The translations under genes were made by a program, and so were the position numbers. From Bifidobacterium goeldii (lineage in GTDB: Bacteria > Actinomycetota > Actinomycetes > Actinomycetales > Bifidobacteriaceae), in assembly GCF_003951095.1 (NCBI RefSeq), contig NZ_QXGL01000005.1, forward strand, positions 1-64,000: a DNA stretch of 64,000 nucleotides, written 5' to 3'. Every line of letters begins with the position of its first letter. Position 1 is the stretch's first letter. Of the stretch, positions 16,963 to 27,616 are shown piece after piece. The notes below the pieces were generated by a model, which was not told the DNA's origin, did not search any database, and worked only from the letters and a program-made list of their open reading frames with translations.

Positions 16963-17934
16963 ATGATGAAGAGTTTTACCAAAGTGCTGATCGCGAGTGC
17001 GACAGCGTTTGCAATGATGGGAACGTTGGCAACAGGCGCATCTGCTGCCGATCTGAGTGATACCAGCACGCTCACCAATGCGATGTCGAATATCAGTACT
17101 ACTGCTGATCAGTCTGCTGGCACGACCGACGCTTTTGACACCATCAGCAAAGCATTATCGGATACGAAAACCGCAGTGAATACTGCTACTGAGCGACTCT
17201 CGCAAGCTAAAACGCGACTTGAAGCGCTCGAAAATACTCCTGGCATCACGCCCGAATTGAAAACGGTGATTCAGCGAGCTGAGCAGAACATCGACTCGCA
17301 TATTGCTGCGCTGAACGATGCGAACAGTAAGCTCGATGACGTGCAGCAGAAGCTGGAGAAAACGGAGCAGGCTGTGCAGCGCGCGCAGCAGGCGATCGAG
17401 GATGCCAAGCAGGTTATCGGTAAGGTTGACTCCTACGTACAGGATCTAGAAAAAATCTTCGATCAGATCGCGCAGGGCGGCGATACTGGTCATCACAGCA
17501 ACCAGCCCACTGGCACGCCGATCGACGTGTATCGCCTATACAATCCGAACGCCGGCGTACATCATTACACGACCAGCATTGCGGAACGCGATATGCTCAT
17601 CCACGCCGGTTGGAACAACGAAAACACGGCGTTCAAAGCAGCGAAAACTGACGCGACGGACACAAATCTTCAGCCTGTGTACCGTGAATACAATCCGAAT
17701 AACGGCCAGCATAATTGGACGCTCAGCAAGGGCGAGCATGATCATCTGGTTTCGCTCGGCTGGCGCAATGAGGGTATTGCCTGGTACGTTGACCCGGCCG
17801 GCCAGGTGACCGTGTACCGCATGTACAATCCGAACAGCGGCGAGCACCTGTATACCACCAACGTCAACGAGTATGTGACTAATGCTGGCCGCGGATGGAA
17901 TCCTGAAAGTGTGGCGTGGAAGGGATTGAAGTAA
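16963..17934 (+). CDS. Secreted coiled-coil protein with C-terminal DUF5648-like repeats
   Basis: 323 residues; two adjacent ATGs (16963, 16966) follow AGGAAGGGG and either may be used. Signal peptide ~1-29 (KVLIASATAFAMMGTLATGASA, cleavage after ASA). Residues ~70-170 form a long predicted coiled coil rich in Glu, Gln, Lys and Ala. Three repeats fill ~185-323, starting with YRLYNPNAGVHHYTTS, YREYNPNNGQHNWTLS and YRMYNPNSGEHLYTTN. The C-terminal module is closely similar to that of the preceding gene, including the segment KGEHDHLVSLGW, so the two probably derive from duplication, but the middle CAP-like domain is absent here. Function unknown. Confidence 0.75.
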   Translation: MMKSFTKVLIASATAFAMMGTLATGASAADLSDTSTLTNAMSNISTTADQSAGTTDAFDTISKALSDTKTAVNTATERLSQAKTRLEALENTPGITPELKTVIQRAEQNIDSHIAALNDANSKLDDVQQKLEKTEQAVQRAQQAIEDAKQVIGKVDSYVQDLEKIFDQIAQGGDTGHHSNQPTGTPIDVYRLYNPNAGVHHYTTSIAERDMLIHAGWNNENTAFKAAKTDATDTNLQPVYREYNPNNGQHNWTLSKGEHDHLVSLGWRNEGIAWYVDPAGQVTVYRMYNPNSGEHLYTTNVNEYVTNAGRGWNPESVAWKGLK

Positions 17935-17966
17935 GCGCTACGCTCACGCAAATCTCACGCAAGCGA

Positions 17967-18494
17967 TCATCGTGCTTCTTCAGTAGCGCTAGCAGCAGAA
18001 CCAGTAGAGCTAGCGGATTCGCGGCGGGCAGTAAGTTCGTCGCGAATCTGCTGAAGCAGTACGACCGTTTGCTGTTCGGGTGTGAGCGCATCGGAATTAT
18101 CAGTTTTTGCAGTCTTGTCGGCAGAGCTGCTCTCCCCCGCTTCGGCGTGATCGCCACCTAACACTGCGCTGATTTTCGCTTTTGACAGCAATGCTTCTGA
18201 CATATCACGTAGTTTGTTAATCGGCACGAGAATGCAGAAGTACACGGCCACTGCGATAACGAGGAAGTTCAGCAGCGAGCCTAATACTGCGCCGAACGAG
18301 ATCGTCGCTCCGTTGAAGGTGATTGCCAGCAAACCGTCCATGTTTGGTTTGCCGAAAATCATTGCGATCAGCGGATTGATCACGCTGTTGACGATCGCGT
18401 TCACTACGGCAGTGACCGCGCCGCCCATAACCACGCCGACGGCCATATCGATCATGTTGCCGCGAGAAATAAACTTTTTAAATCCGTCGATCAT
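17967..18494 (-). CDS. mscL: Large-conductance mechanosensitive channel
   Basis: 175 residues from the ATG with AAGGAGG 5 nt upstream; a longer frame to 18524 would overlap that site. Membrane pore opened by turgor. The N-terminal amphipathic helix (MIDGFKKFISRGN), the glycine-rich first membrane helix (DMAVGVVMGGAVTAVVNAIVNSVI) and the second helix (NFLVIAVAVYFCILVPINKL) are clear. The cytoplasmic tail is longer than in E. coli (136 residues) and is charged and Ala/Ser/Glu rich. It stands alone between a convergent secreted-protein gene and the methyltransferase gene. Confidence 0.93.
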   Translation of the reverse strand: MIDGFKKFISRGNMIDMAVGVVMGGAVTAVVNAIVNSVINPLIAMIFGKPNMDGLLAITFNGATISFGAVLGSLLNFLVIAVAVYFCILVPINKLRDMSEALLSKAKISAVLGGDHAEAGESSSADKTAKTDNSDALTPEQQTVVLLQQIRDELTARRESASSTGSAASATEEAR

Positions 18495-18551
18495 GCTGCC
18501 TCCTTGGGCTCTGCGACTAGGCAATCAATCAGGCGATCGCCTGCTGTAAGC

Positions 18552-20717
18552 CTATCGCAGCAACAGATTGCGCCCCTCAAGCGTCTTGCGAATAGTCGCA
18601 ATGTGACGGCGGCTCAATCCGTAGAGCTGCATAATCGTCTCATCAAGCTCGTCATACAGCGTCTCTACCGAGCCGGATGCGCGCATAATGCGATTCACTT
18701 GCCGCACAATATCAGCTTGCACCGCGTCGCTCGCCATCGGAATCGGAATGCTCTCAAGGTGCGAGCGCAACAGTTTTACCGAATGATATTGCTGCATGAG
18801 CATGTAGGCGACCGGGCTGGAATTAAGGATTGCCAGCACGTATTTCATATCGAGACCGGGAATGCGCGGAATCAAGATATTGCAGCTGTTCAATGACAGC
18901 GTTTGCGCGTCATCGTAGGCGAATACAGGCACTTCGCTAATGAATCGGTACAACAGTTTTTCCGGCGCACGATACACTTCTACTGGCGCAACCTGCTGGA
19001 ACAAGTCCGGTTCGAACCGCAGATAATGACTGGCTGGTTTGATGCCATAGCGCAGAATATCGCTGCCTTTGAGTACGTCTTCACAACCGTCAAAACGTTC
19101 TTCAGCAACGTATCGTTTGTTGTCGCCAGTAACAATGCCGAGCGCAAACGTCGCATTGCCTTTGAGATACGCGGCGTCGTCAATGGTAACGATTGCTTGC
19201 AAGCAATCGTATTCAGCGTCAGTCATGTTCAGCGGCAATGCGCCATCATCGCTGCGGCGATCTTTGGCGATAATAAACGTGCGATCACTATTGCGCACGG
19301 TGCAGCCAGCAATACGCCCCGCATGGCGTTTAGCAGCGCCAAGCACCACGCATGGCGACTGCACACCGGAAAATACATTGCCTAAATACGTGACAAAAGC
19401 CAGTGAGCAAGAGGAGAGCAACACTTGGCGCGCCGGCTGATGAGTAGCCACGCTCAGTACTGCTTCAGGCAGTACGAACGCGAGCATGCCGTCATCGCGC
19501 AGCATGTCGATTGCGCGTTCGATAAACAGATCGTAAGACTCGAGGCTGGCGTCTCCTGCAGTGCGATACACCGATCGGTAGCGGATGATTTCGTCAGCGG
19601 TGAAGTCGCTGCCCCATGGAGGATTGCCGAATACGACATCGTAGCAACGATCAGGCTTGTCGAGCAGCGTATTACTGATAACGATGTGTTCGCGCAAATC
19701 GTCCAGCGACAAGCTCGGATCAATAAGCGCAAGATTGATGCGCGCAAGATACACGCTGATCGGGTCGATATCCTGCCCGTACATGTTGGCGCAGTGAATA
19801 CCGCGCTGTGCGAGTCCGATCAAGAAATTACCGCTGCCGCAGCAGGGGTCGCAGACAGTTTTGTACGCCAGCGCATCATGCTCATACAAGCCGCGAATCA
19901 GCTCATTGACCACGTTTTCAGGCGTGTAGTACGCGCCCGCATGCTTGCGCTCACCGAGATCGCGCAACGAAATATATGCGAAGCCGAGCGAATCCTCACC
20001 TTTAACAAAGCGAATACCCTGGTTGAGGGTGTCATGCAGTCGAGCCAGCGTTTCCGGAGCAACCGCGTCACTATGCAGTAGGTCGGTGATAAGCCCATAA
20101 AACACCGTGTCATCGCGATGCCAGGCAAGAAAGTCAACGAGCACGTCATTGCTGCCATACTCGATACCACGGCTCTGATAGTAGGCTTGCACGGCGAGGT
20201 TGGCGAGCGTTACGCGCAGATCGTTATCGCCGTGGATTTCGCCCAGCTCAAGTAGCGCTTCTACGCAATCGCGATTCTCTTGCGTATGCACATAGTCTTT
20301 GTACAGTGCGCTGCCGCTGACACCGCTTTTGTTGCGGCGGCTTTTGAGGCGATCGTTTTTGCCGGAGCGGATGGCAGCAACGAGCGAGTCAACATACTTG
20401 GGACTGAAGTATTTACCGTTGACGTCCGGGGTGAGCTTGCCGAGTCGCACCCAATTTTTTGCGGTGGCTTTGGCGATGGATAGGGATTGGCAAACGTCGT
20501 CGAGGGTCAGTACCGTGGTTTCTGTTTCGAACAGGCTCGGCTGCTCGGCGAAATCGGGGCTGCGGCGGAGATCTTTCGGTTTGCTGGCAGTGTCTGGAAT
20601 CAGCCAGACTCCACTGACCATGCCAGCGCCTTCGATGCGCCCCTGCTCGCACAGCAGTTGGACGCGGCGCTTGGACAGGTTGAAGCGTTCGGCGGCTTCA
20701 CTTACCGATAGATACAC
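18552..20717 (-). CDS. Orphan N6-adenine DNA methyltransferase with N-terminal HTH and TaqI-type specificity domain
   Basis: 721 residues, GTG start behind GAGAGGG. Residues ~1-50 (YLSVSEAAERFNLSKRRVQLL) look like a MerR/excisionase-type helix-turn-helix, and ~72-115 (LTLDDVCQSLSIAKATAKNWVRLGKL) a second one. The AdoMet-binding motif DPCCGSGNFLIG is near 290 and the catalytic motif NPPWG near 365, the NPPY-type motif of N6-adenine MTases. From ~460 the protein resembles the TaqI-like target-recognition region (LPRIPGLDMKYVLAILNS, YMLMQQYHSV, LESIPIP). No endonuclease motif was seen in the protein and no restriction gene is nearby, so it may be a solitary methylase, a regulator, or a phage-defence component. 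A perfect 17-bp inverted repeat lies just upstream. Confidence 0.75.
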   Translation of the reverse strand: MYLSVSEAAERFNLSKRRVQLLCEQGRIEGAGMVSGVWLIPDTASKPKDLRRSPDFAEQPSLFETETTVLTLDDVCQSLSIAKATAKNWVRLGKLTPDVNGKYFSPKYVDSLVAAIRSGKNDRLKSRRNKSGVSGSALYKDYVHTQENRDCVEALLELGEIHGDNDLRVTLANLAVQAYYQSRGIEYGSNDVLVDFLAWHRDDTVFYGLITDLLHSDAVAPETLARLHDTLNQGIRFVKGEDSLGFAYISLRDLGERKHAGAYYTPENVVNELIRGLYEHDALAYKTVCDPCCGSGNFLIGLAQRGIHCANMYGQDIDPISVYLARINLALIDPSLSLDDLREHIVISNTLLDKPDRCYDVVFGNPPWGSDFTADEIIRYRSVYRTAGDASLESYDLFIERAIDMLRDDGMLAFVLPEAVLSVATHQPARQVLLSSCSLAFVTYLGNVFSGVQSPCVVLGAAKRHAGRIAGCTVRNSDRTFIIAKDRRSDDGALPLNMTDAEYDCLQAIVTIDDAAYLKGNATFALGIVTGDNKRYVAEERFDGCEDVLKGSDILRYGIKPASHYLRFEPDLFQQVAPVEVYRAPEKLLYRFISEVPVFAYDDAQTLSLNSCNILIPRIPGLDMKYVLAILNSSPVAYMLMQQYHSVKLLRSHLESIPIPMASDAVQADIVRQVNRIMRASGSVETLYDELDETIMQLYGLSRRHIATIRKTLEGRNLLLR

Positions 20718-20745
20718 AACGACCCTCTCACTTGACGCTTAATGC

Positions 20746-20792
20746 ATTAATGACCATATTGTAGCCTTGCGGCGAACAATATGGTCATTAAT
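20746..20792. repeat. Perfect 17-bp inverted repeat upstream of the methyltransferase gene
   Basis: Arms ATTAATGACCATATTGT (20746-20762) and its exact complement (20776-20792) are separated by 13 nt. It is AT-rich, begins 28 bp upstream of the methyltransferase GTG and carries no T run, so an operator or a recognition site is more likely than a terminator; it also lies beyond the 3' end of gnd. Confidence 0.75.
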
Positions 20793-20848
20793 AACACGCA
20801 TAGTACACGCACAGCGTAGTGGAGTCTGCGGGCTTACGCGTACGTCTC

Positions 20849-21724
20849 TTACGCCTTCGTCACATGCCCGCCAAACTGGGCGCGCATCGTAGAAACCACA
20901 CGCAGCGTATCATCGCCACCACCGCGCGAAGTCTGGCGCGCGTACAGTGCCGCAGCCGTTGCGGGAGTTGGCACGCCAAGTTCGAGCGCTGCCTCAATCA
21001 TCCATTTCGCTTCGCCGGACTCGTTGGCAACCGGCGGCATGTCCTTCAGCGTCGGGTCACTCTTAAACGCGTCGGCGAGCAGATCAAGCAGCCAGGAGCC
21101 AACCACTGAGCCGGACTTCCACGAGGTCATCACGGCAGCCGGGTCGCTCACCAGCTCAGAGCGGACCATCGTCGCGAAGCCCTCGCCGAACGCCTGCATC
21201 ATGCCGTATTCGATGCCGTTATGCACCATCTTGGCGAAGTGGCCACCACCCACCGGGCCGGCGTGCACCAGACCGTACTCGCCTTCCGGTTTGAGTGTCT
21301 CGTACAGCGGCCGCACGCGCTCGAAGTCCTCCGCCGAGCCGCCAACCATCAACGCATAGCCGCGCTTGATACCCCACACGCCACCGGAAACACCGCAATC
21401 CATGAAGTGGATGCCCTTGGCGGCGAGCTGCTCAGCATGGCGCGCATCGTCAACATAGCGGGTATTACCGCCGTCGATCACCATGTCACCCTCGTCGAGC
21501 AGATCGTACAAGGTGTCGATGGTACTGTCGGTGGGCTTGCCGGCCGGAACCATTACCCACACCGTGCGCGGGGCGTCCAGTGCAGCGACGAGCGCTTCGA
21601 GCGAGTCCACGTCACGGCCGGAGTCCGGCGACATGTCGTAGCCGACTACCGTGTGCCCGCCGGCGGCGAGACGCTTGGCCATGTTGCCGCCCATGCGGCC
21701 GAGTCCGATCATTCCAATCTGCAT
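20849..21724 (-). CDS. gnd: 6-phosphogluconate dehydrogenase, decarboxylating (short, NAD-type)
   Basis: 291 residues, starting at MQIGMIGLGRMGGNMA with GAAAGGAA before it. Oxidises 6-phosphogluconate to ribulose 5-phosphate and CO2. The N-terminal dinucleotide fold has GLGRMG, the substrate motif GGNTRYVDD (~88) and DCGVSGGVWGIKRGYALMVGG (~111) follow, and KMVHNGIEYGMMQAFGEG (~165) carries the catalytic Lys. The ~300-residue length marks the GntZ/YqeC-type short enzyme rather than the ~470-residue GND. It is the last gene of a gluconate group (gntK, gntP, gnd) read on the minus strand. Confidence 0.93.
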   Translation of the reverse strand: MQIGMIGLGRMGGNMAKRLAAGGHTVVGYDMSPDSGRDVDSLEALVAALDAPRTVWVMVPAGKPTDSTIDTLYDLLDEGDMVIDGGNTRYVDDARHAEQLAAKGIHFMDCGVSGGVWGIKRGYALMVGGSAEDFERVRPLYETLKPEGEYGLVHAGPVGGGHFAKMVHNGIEYGMMQAFGEGFATMVRSELVSDPAAVMTSWKSGSVVGSWLLDLLADAFKSDPTLKDMPPVANESGEAKWMIEAALELGVPTPATAAALYARQTSRGGGDDTLRVVSTMRAQFGGHVTKA

Positions 21725-21813
21725 TGTGATTCCTTTCACGACGTTGTGGTTGAGTTCAATGAATTCACTTGATTGTGTTAATGAGAGATACGACTATGAC
21801 TACGGCTACGGCG

Positions 21814-23142
21814 TCACAACACCAGCGAGAGCAGCATCACGCAGCCGAGGCCGACCACGGAAAGAATGGTTTCCATCAGCGACCAAGTCTTTAACGTCTG
21901 CGTAACGCTCATGCCGAAGTACTCTTTGACCAGCCAGAAACCAGCATCGTTGAGATGCGAGAAGAACACGGAACCAGCGCCAATTGCGAGCACGAGCAGT
22001 GCCAGATGCGTCGGGTCCATGCCGGCAGCAAGCGGCACCATAATGCCAGACGCAGTCACAGTGGCCACAGTGGCGGAACCGGTAGCAAGACGGATGAGCA
22101 CGGCGACCAGCCAGCCGGCGAACAGCGGGTTCATTGCGGATTCGGAAATACTATGGGCGATTACGTCGCCAATACCAGAATCGACGAGGGTCTGCTTGAA
22201 ACCGCCGCCAGCGCCCACGATGAACACGATGCCAGCTACGGAGGCGAAAGACTTGCCAACCTCGCCGTTAATGAATTCGCGGGTGCGGCCCTGCATGAAG
22301 CCGAGCAGCACCATCGCCACGACGGCAGTAATAAACAGCGCGGTCAGCGGCGTGCCAATGAACACGAGCGCGCGGCCCCACACCGACTTGGTCTGCTCGG
22401 TCAAGTCAACCACAGAAGCAGCGAGCATCAGCACTACCGGCAGCAAAATGACGGTCATGGCCTGCGCAAAAGACGGACGCTTGGATTCGTCTTTGACAGC
22501 TTCCTTCTCAGCCTCCTGCTCGGGGGCCTGAATCGGCACCCACTTGGCCATCAGGCGAGCTGCAAGCGGGCCAGAAATAATGACAGTTGGAATAGCAACG
22601 ATCAGGCCGAGCGCCAGTGTGACACCGAGATTGGCATTGAGCGCAGAGATGGCGACCAGTGGGCCGGGATGCGGCGGCACGAAGGCGTGCAGCGTGGACA
22701 AACCAGCAAGCGCGGAGATACCGAGGAGAATGACGGGGGCCTTAGCGCGGCGAGCTGCAAACAGCACAACGGGGATGAGGATGACGACGCCGACTTCGAA
22801 GAACATCGGAATACCGACGATGAAGGCGATAAGCGCCATCGCCCACGGCAGCATCTGCAGCGGCGTTTTCGCCATAATCGTGTCAACGATAACGTCAGCG
22901 CCACCGGATGCGAACAGCAGCGTGCCGATAATCGAGCCGAATGCGATGAGCAAGCCAACGTTGGAGACGGTCGAGCCAACGCCGGAAGTGAAGCTATTCC
23001 ACGATTCGTCGAATGGTACGCCAGCGCACACGGCCATAACGAACGAGCCAACCATGAGAGAGATAAACGGGTGGACTTTGGCCACGGCGATGAGCAGCAC
23101 GATAGCCGCAATGCCGATAATGGCCGCGATAATAAGGTTCAT
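21814..23142 (-). CDS. gntP: Gluconate:H+ symporter, GntP family
   Basis: 442 residues with about 12 hydrophobic segments, typical for GntP transporters that import gluconate and related sugar acids. Recognisable family segments include PFISLMVGSFVMAVCAGVP near the start, HAFVPPHPGPLVA (~150) and ATGSATVATVTASGIMVP (~352). No signal peptide is needed. Gene order and strand with gntK and gnd make gluconate the likely substrate. Confidence 0.9.
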   Translation of the reverse strand: MNLIIAAIIGIAAIVLLIAVAKVHPFISLMVGSFVMAVCAGVPFDESWNSFTSGVGSTVSNVGLLIAFGSIIGTLLFASGGADVIVDTIMAKTPLQMLPWAMALIAFIVGIPMFFEVGVVILIPVVLFAARRAKAPVILLGISALAGLSTLHAFVPPHPGPLVAISALNANLGVTLALGLIVAIPTVIISGPLAARLMAKWVPIQAPEQEAEKEAVKDESKRPSFAQAMTVILLPVVLMLAASVVDLTEQTKSVWGRALVFIGTPLTALFITAVVAMVLLGFMQGRTREFINGEVGKSFASVAGIVFIVGAGGGFKQTLVDSGIGDVIAHSISESAMNPLFAGWLVAVLIRLATGSATVATVTASGIMVPLAAGMDPTHLALLVLAIGAGSVFFSHLNDAGFWLVKEYFGMSVTQTLKTWSLMETILSVVGLGCVMLLSLVL

Positions 23143-23264
23143 TGAGGTGCGTCCTTGCAGTTGTCAGAGCAAAAAGCTGGGAATTGGGGAATCTCGAAGA
23201 GATACTCCAGCGGTAAGCGGTACGTAAAAAAGGAAACTGAACAGTACTCTGCAATCCGTGCCGT

Positions 23265-23816
23265 TTAGGCTGCGGTCTTAACCTGCGCAGCGGCCGGAGC
23301 TTCCGCCTTGCGCGCTTGGTACGCTTTGACTGCGTCAACAGCCTGGGAGACAACTTCGTCGATAGTGCCTTCCACAGAAACGACTACGCCGTTCTCGTCT
23401 GCTTCGAGCGGCTGCAACGTTGCGAACTGGCTGGCGAGCAGCGACGGTGGCATGAAGTGATCTTTGCGAGCGGCAAGACGGCTGTAGATCAGCTCTTGCG
23501 AGCCGGCAAGGTGCACGAAGAAAACGTCAACGTTTTCGCGCAGCAGATCACGGTAGGAGCGCTTGAGCGCGGAGCTGGAGACCACGGTGTTCTGACCGAG
23601 TGCTTCGCGGGCGACCATCCACGTGTTGATCACGCGCAGCCACGGCCAACGATCCTCATCGGTAAGCGGAATGCCGGCGCTCATCTTGTCAATATTGGCT
23701 TTCGGGTGGAAATCGTCGCCCTCAGCCATCACGAATCCAAGCTGATCGCGAATCGCTTCTGCCACCGTGGATTTGCCGCATCCTGCAACGCCCATCACTA
23801 CAACGTGAATGCTCAT
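23265..23816 (-). CDS. gntK: Gluconokinase
   Basis: 183 residues. Phosphorylates gluconate to 6-phosphogluconate with ATP. The Walker A loop GVAGCGKSTVAEAI is at ~9-22, EGDDFHPKANIDKMSAGIPLTD (~32) is the substrate-binding signature of the small gluconokinase family, and SSSALKRSYRDLLR (~80) follows. First gene of the operon; a GAAAGGA site precedes the ATG, and a promoter with TTGACA and TATAGT lies in the gap to the divergent regulator gene. Confidence 0.94.
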   Translation of the reverse strand: MSIHVVVMGVAGCGKSTVAEAIRDQLGFVMAEGDDFHPKANIDKMSAGIPLTDEDRWPWLRVINTWMVAREALGQNTVVSSSALKRSYRDLLRENVDVFFVHLAGSQELIYSRLAARKDHFMPPSLLASQFATLQPLEADENGVVVSVEGTIDEVVSQAVDAVKAYQARKAEAPAAAQVKTAA

Positions 23817-23864
23817 TTGGAGTTCCTTTCAACTGTCAACCGCATTGTTGATTTGTTAGATATG

Positions 23865-23914
23865 ACTATACGATATTTACGTCATACTTGTCAATTTAAA
23901 AGTACTACTTTTAA
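23865..23914 (-). promoter_or_regulatory. gntK promoter with adjacent 19-bp palindrome (candidate operator)
   Basis: On the minus strand, TTGACA (complement of 23889-23894) and TATAGT (complement of 23865-23870) are 18 nt apart. Immediately upstream is a perfect palindrome, TTAAAAGTA-C-TACTTTTAA (23896-23914). Its position between gntK and the divergent FadR-type regulator suggests an operator for that regulator. Confidence 0.6.
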
Positions 23915-24006
23915 TAAGAATGTCATGATTATTTTGTGAATTAAGATGATGATTATTGAACGGTGAGTCATCTGGCACAGCTACCACAATCCGCAATGGA
24001 GGGGTT

Positions 24007-24741
24007 ATGAACAATAACACTGCACACGCAACGCTCTCCCCCACCACCACAGCTTCCGGCGAGCTACTACACAAGGCCATCACGGACCAGCTCGCCATCG
24101 ATATCCTCGACGGCACATGGCCCATCGGCGAATCAGTGACCCTCGAGGATATTCAAAGCCGCTTCGATACCTCCCGCACCGTCGCGCGCGAAGTCGCCAA
24201 ATATCTCGAAGCAATGGGCGCAGTCTCGATCCGCCGGCGCGTAGGTCTTATCGCCAAGCCAGTCAACGAATGGTCCGCGCTCAATCCGCAAGTCATCCGC
24301 TGGAAACTCAGCTCCTCACATCGCAAAGAACAGCTTCGCACGCTTACTGAATTGCGCCTCGCCATCGAACCTGCCGCCGCAGCATCAGCCGCGCGCAGAG
24401 CCACGATGGAAGAAAAAGCAATGTTCCCCGTCATGGCCGACGAACTGCGCCGCACAGGCGAAAGCGGTGATCTTGATACGTTCCACGATGTCGATGTGCG
24501 CTTCCACTCGGCAATTCTGCTCAGCAGCGGCAACGATCTGTTCGCATCAATGGCGAGCATTATCGAAATCGTGCTCAAAGGCCGCGTGGAACTGCACATG
24601 TACCCGCAAAAACCCAAGCCGGCCGCACTCGACGCGCACGATGCCGTCGCGGAAGGCATCTGGAGAGGAGACCCTGATCAAGCGCGCGAAGCAATGCACG
24701 CCATCGTCGACGAAGTCGCTGAATCGCTTGATTTAATGTGA
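24007..24741 (+). CDS. FadR-subfamily GntR regulator of gluconate genes
   Basis: 244 residues from the ATG that follows GGAGGGG with good spacing. Winged helix-turn-helix at ~20-85 (LAIDILDGTWPIGESVTLED, then RTVAREVAKYLEAMGAV) and an all-helical FCD ligand-binding domain (~105-235) with the conserved ELRLAIEPAAAASAARRA segment and FHDVDVRFHSAILLSSGN, whose Asp and His residues usually bind a metal. Divergent from gntK, so the likely ligand is gluconate or 6-phosphogluconate; that is inference from position. Confidence 0.88.
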   Translation: MNNNTAHATLSPTTTASGELLHKAITDQLAIDILDGTWPIGESVTLEDIQSRFDTSRTVAREVAKYLEAMGAVSIRRRVGLIAKPVNEWSALNPQVIRWKLSSSHRKEQLRTLTELRLAIEPAAAASAARRATMEEKAMFPVMADELRRTGESGDLDTFHDVDVRFHSAILLSSGNDLFASMASIIEIVLKGRVELHMYPQKPKPAALDAHDAVAEGIWRGDPDQAREAMHAIVDEVAESLDLM

Positions 24742-24863
24742 GCAGCGAAGAGGCATAACCAAGCCGCTAAGAGCACGTTACCGCAGACTGCCACTCCCGA
24801 ATCTTGGGCAGACTCTACCCAAGCAAGCCGATCCCGCATAGAATGAGACCGTCTTATTGATAA

Positions 24864-26231
<1,368 letters not shown>

Positions 26232-26265
26232 GTCGCATAAGGCTGTAATCGCTATCTCTCCACTG

Positions 26266-26296
26266 AGGGTTGCTCAGATTCAATCTGAGCAACCCT
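26266..26296. terminator. Terminator shared by gdhA and the convergent hydrolase gene
   Basis: 15-bp perfect arms (AGGGTTGCTCAGATT, 26266-26280, and complement, 26282-26296) followed by TTTG on the plus strand. Confidence 0.85.
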
Positions 26297-26329
26297 TTGT
26301 GTTTAATGGCCATAAGTCTGCTGAGATCG

Positions 26330-27616
26330 TCACAAACCAACTCGAGCGGATTGAGGACCAGCTGCTTCAGATGCAACTGACTCGGCCGGATCGGCTGCGG
26401 TGGAATCTGCAGCAGAGCTCGCGGTAGTGGTATCCGCCGATGTCGAAGTATCGGCGGAGCCAGCTTCTGACGCGGTCTGTGCTGTCGTCGCATCTTCACG
26501 ATCCTCGGCCGTATAGCCCGCGGCGGCCACGGCATCGAGCGCCTTCTGCACATGCTTGAGTGGGATCACGCGACGCCATGCCATCAACGCCGACCATGCG
26601 GTGACGATACGGAAATACTGCCGGCGCGCAGTCGGTCGCGACAAGCTCAAATCATGCAAACCGCCGCGAATCGTAGCCAATGTGACCACATCACCAAGAT
26701 TGAGCGACGCCTGACGAATCGCGGTAATATCCAGCACCGAGTCAGCGTTACGCATCTCCTCATCCCATGTGGGCTGCAGCATCGTTTTGTCAGACGTGCA
26801 CACCAGCACCGGAATGCGAATATCAAGATGCGCAGCGACCTCTGCTTGCGCGTTGAAAATCGCCTGCATCCAGCCGGCGCGCGGTACGAACAGATTTGGA
26901 TCGCAAATCGGATGCTCAAGATAATCCCAGTCGCCGCCAGTTTCGCGCGCGATACAGCGACCGTAAAACCCCGGGTCGCGCATTGGCATGACCGTTTTGC
27001 CGCCGCCCAATCGGAATGCTTGAACGACTGGCGTCGAGAGGATACGGAACATGCGATTGCCCTGCAATTCCAACCATGGTGAGTCTAGGGCGACTGCCTC
27101 AATGTGGTGTGGTTGTTCACTGTTCACCCACAGTACGGAGCTCAATCCGCCCTGCGAGTGGGCCATGAGCAGAATGCGCACCTGCTCGCCTTGTTCTTCA
27201 ACGATGAGATCGCGTAACGCGTTGAATTCAGCGGCGTACGCGTGCAAATCTTCGATATATCCGGGCGTCTGACCATCGTGCAGCGAACGACCAAATTTGC
27301 GCAAATCAACTGAGTAAAAAGCAATACCCAGCGACTCCCAATATTCAGATTCGTGCCGCCGGTAGAAATAGTCATTCCAACCGTGCACATACATAACTGC
27401 GAGTCGATGCCCACGCAGATGGTAGCGCGTGCGGCGCAAACGTTCGCTGAACGTCAACTTGTCCGGATCCTTGCGCACAAACGTGGCTGTGATCTCCCCT
27501 TCGTCATCACGCCCCAAGTGCACTGTGGCCTGCTGATACCCACTCATGACACTGTCTGGCCGCCAATCGTCGACAGTCGGATGCGCGCGCAGTTCAGTAT
27601 GCAGTGAATCAGCCAT
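26330..27616 (-). CDS. Alpha/beta hydrolase (serine aminopeptidase S33 / lysophospholipase type)
   Basis: 428 residues. MYVHGWNDYF (~75) is the oxyanion-hole region, LLMAHSQGGLSS (~150) contains the nucleophile Ser, CTSDKTMLQP (~272) may hold the Asp and GGLHDLSLS (~318) the His. The residues after ~360 are a low-complexity tail rich in Ala, Ser, Thr, Asp and Glu, unusual for this family. No signal peptide. Substrate unknown; monoacylglycerol- or lysophospholipid-type esters are possible. Confidence 0.8.
   Translation of the reverse strand: MADSLHTELRAHPTVDDWRPDSVMSGYQQATVHLGRDDEGEITATFVRKDPDKLTFSERLRRTRYHLRGHRLAVMYVHGWNDYFYRRHESEYWESLGIAFYSVDLRKFGRSLHDGQTPGYIEDLHAYAAEFNALRDLIVEEQGEQVRILLMAHSQGGLSSVLWVNSEQPHHIEAVALDSPWLELQGNRMFRILSTPVVQAFRLGGGKTVMPMRDPGFYGRCIARETGGDWDYLEHPICDPNLFVPRAGWMQAIFNAQAEVAAHLDIRIPVLVCTSDKTMLQPTWDEEMRNADSVLDITAIRQASLNLGDVVTLATIRGGLHDLSLSRPTARRQYFRIVTAWSALMAWRRVIPLKHVQKALDAVAAAGYTAEDREDATTAQTASEAGSADTSTSADTTTASSAADSTAADPAESVASEAAGPQSARVGL

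Noticed and set aside
18552..20717. Complete restriction-modification system
   Set aside because: No restriction endonuclease or specificity-subunit gene lies beside the methyltransferase; neighbours are mscL and gnd.
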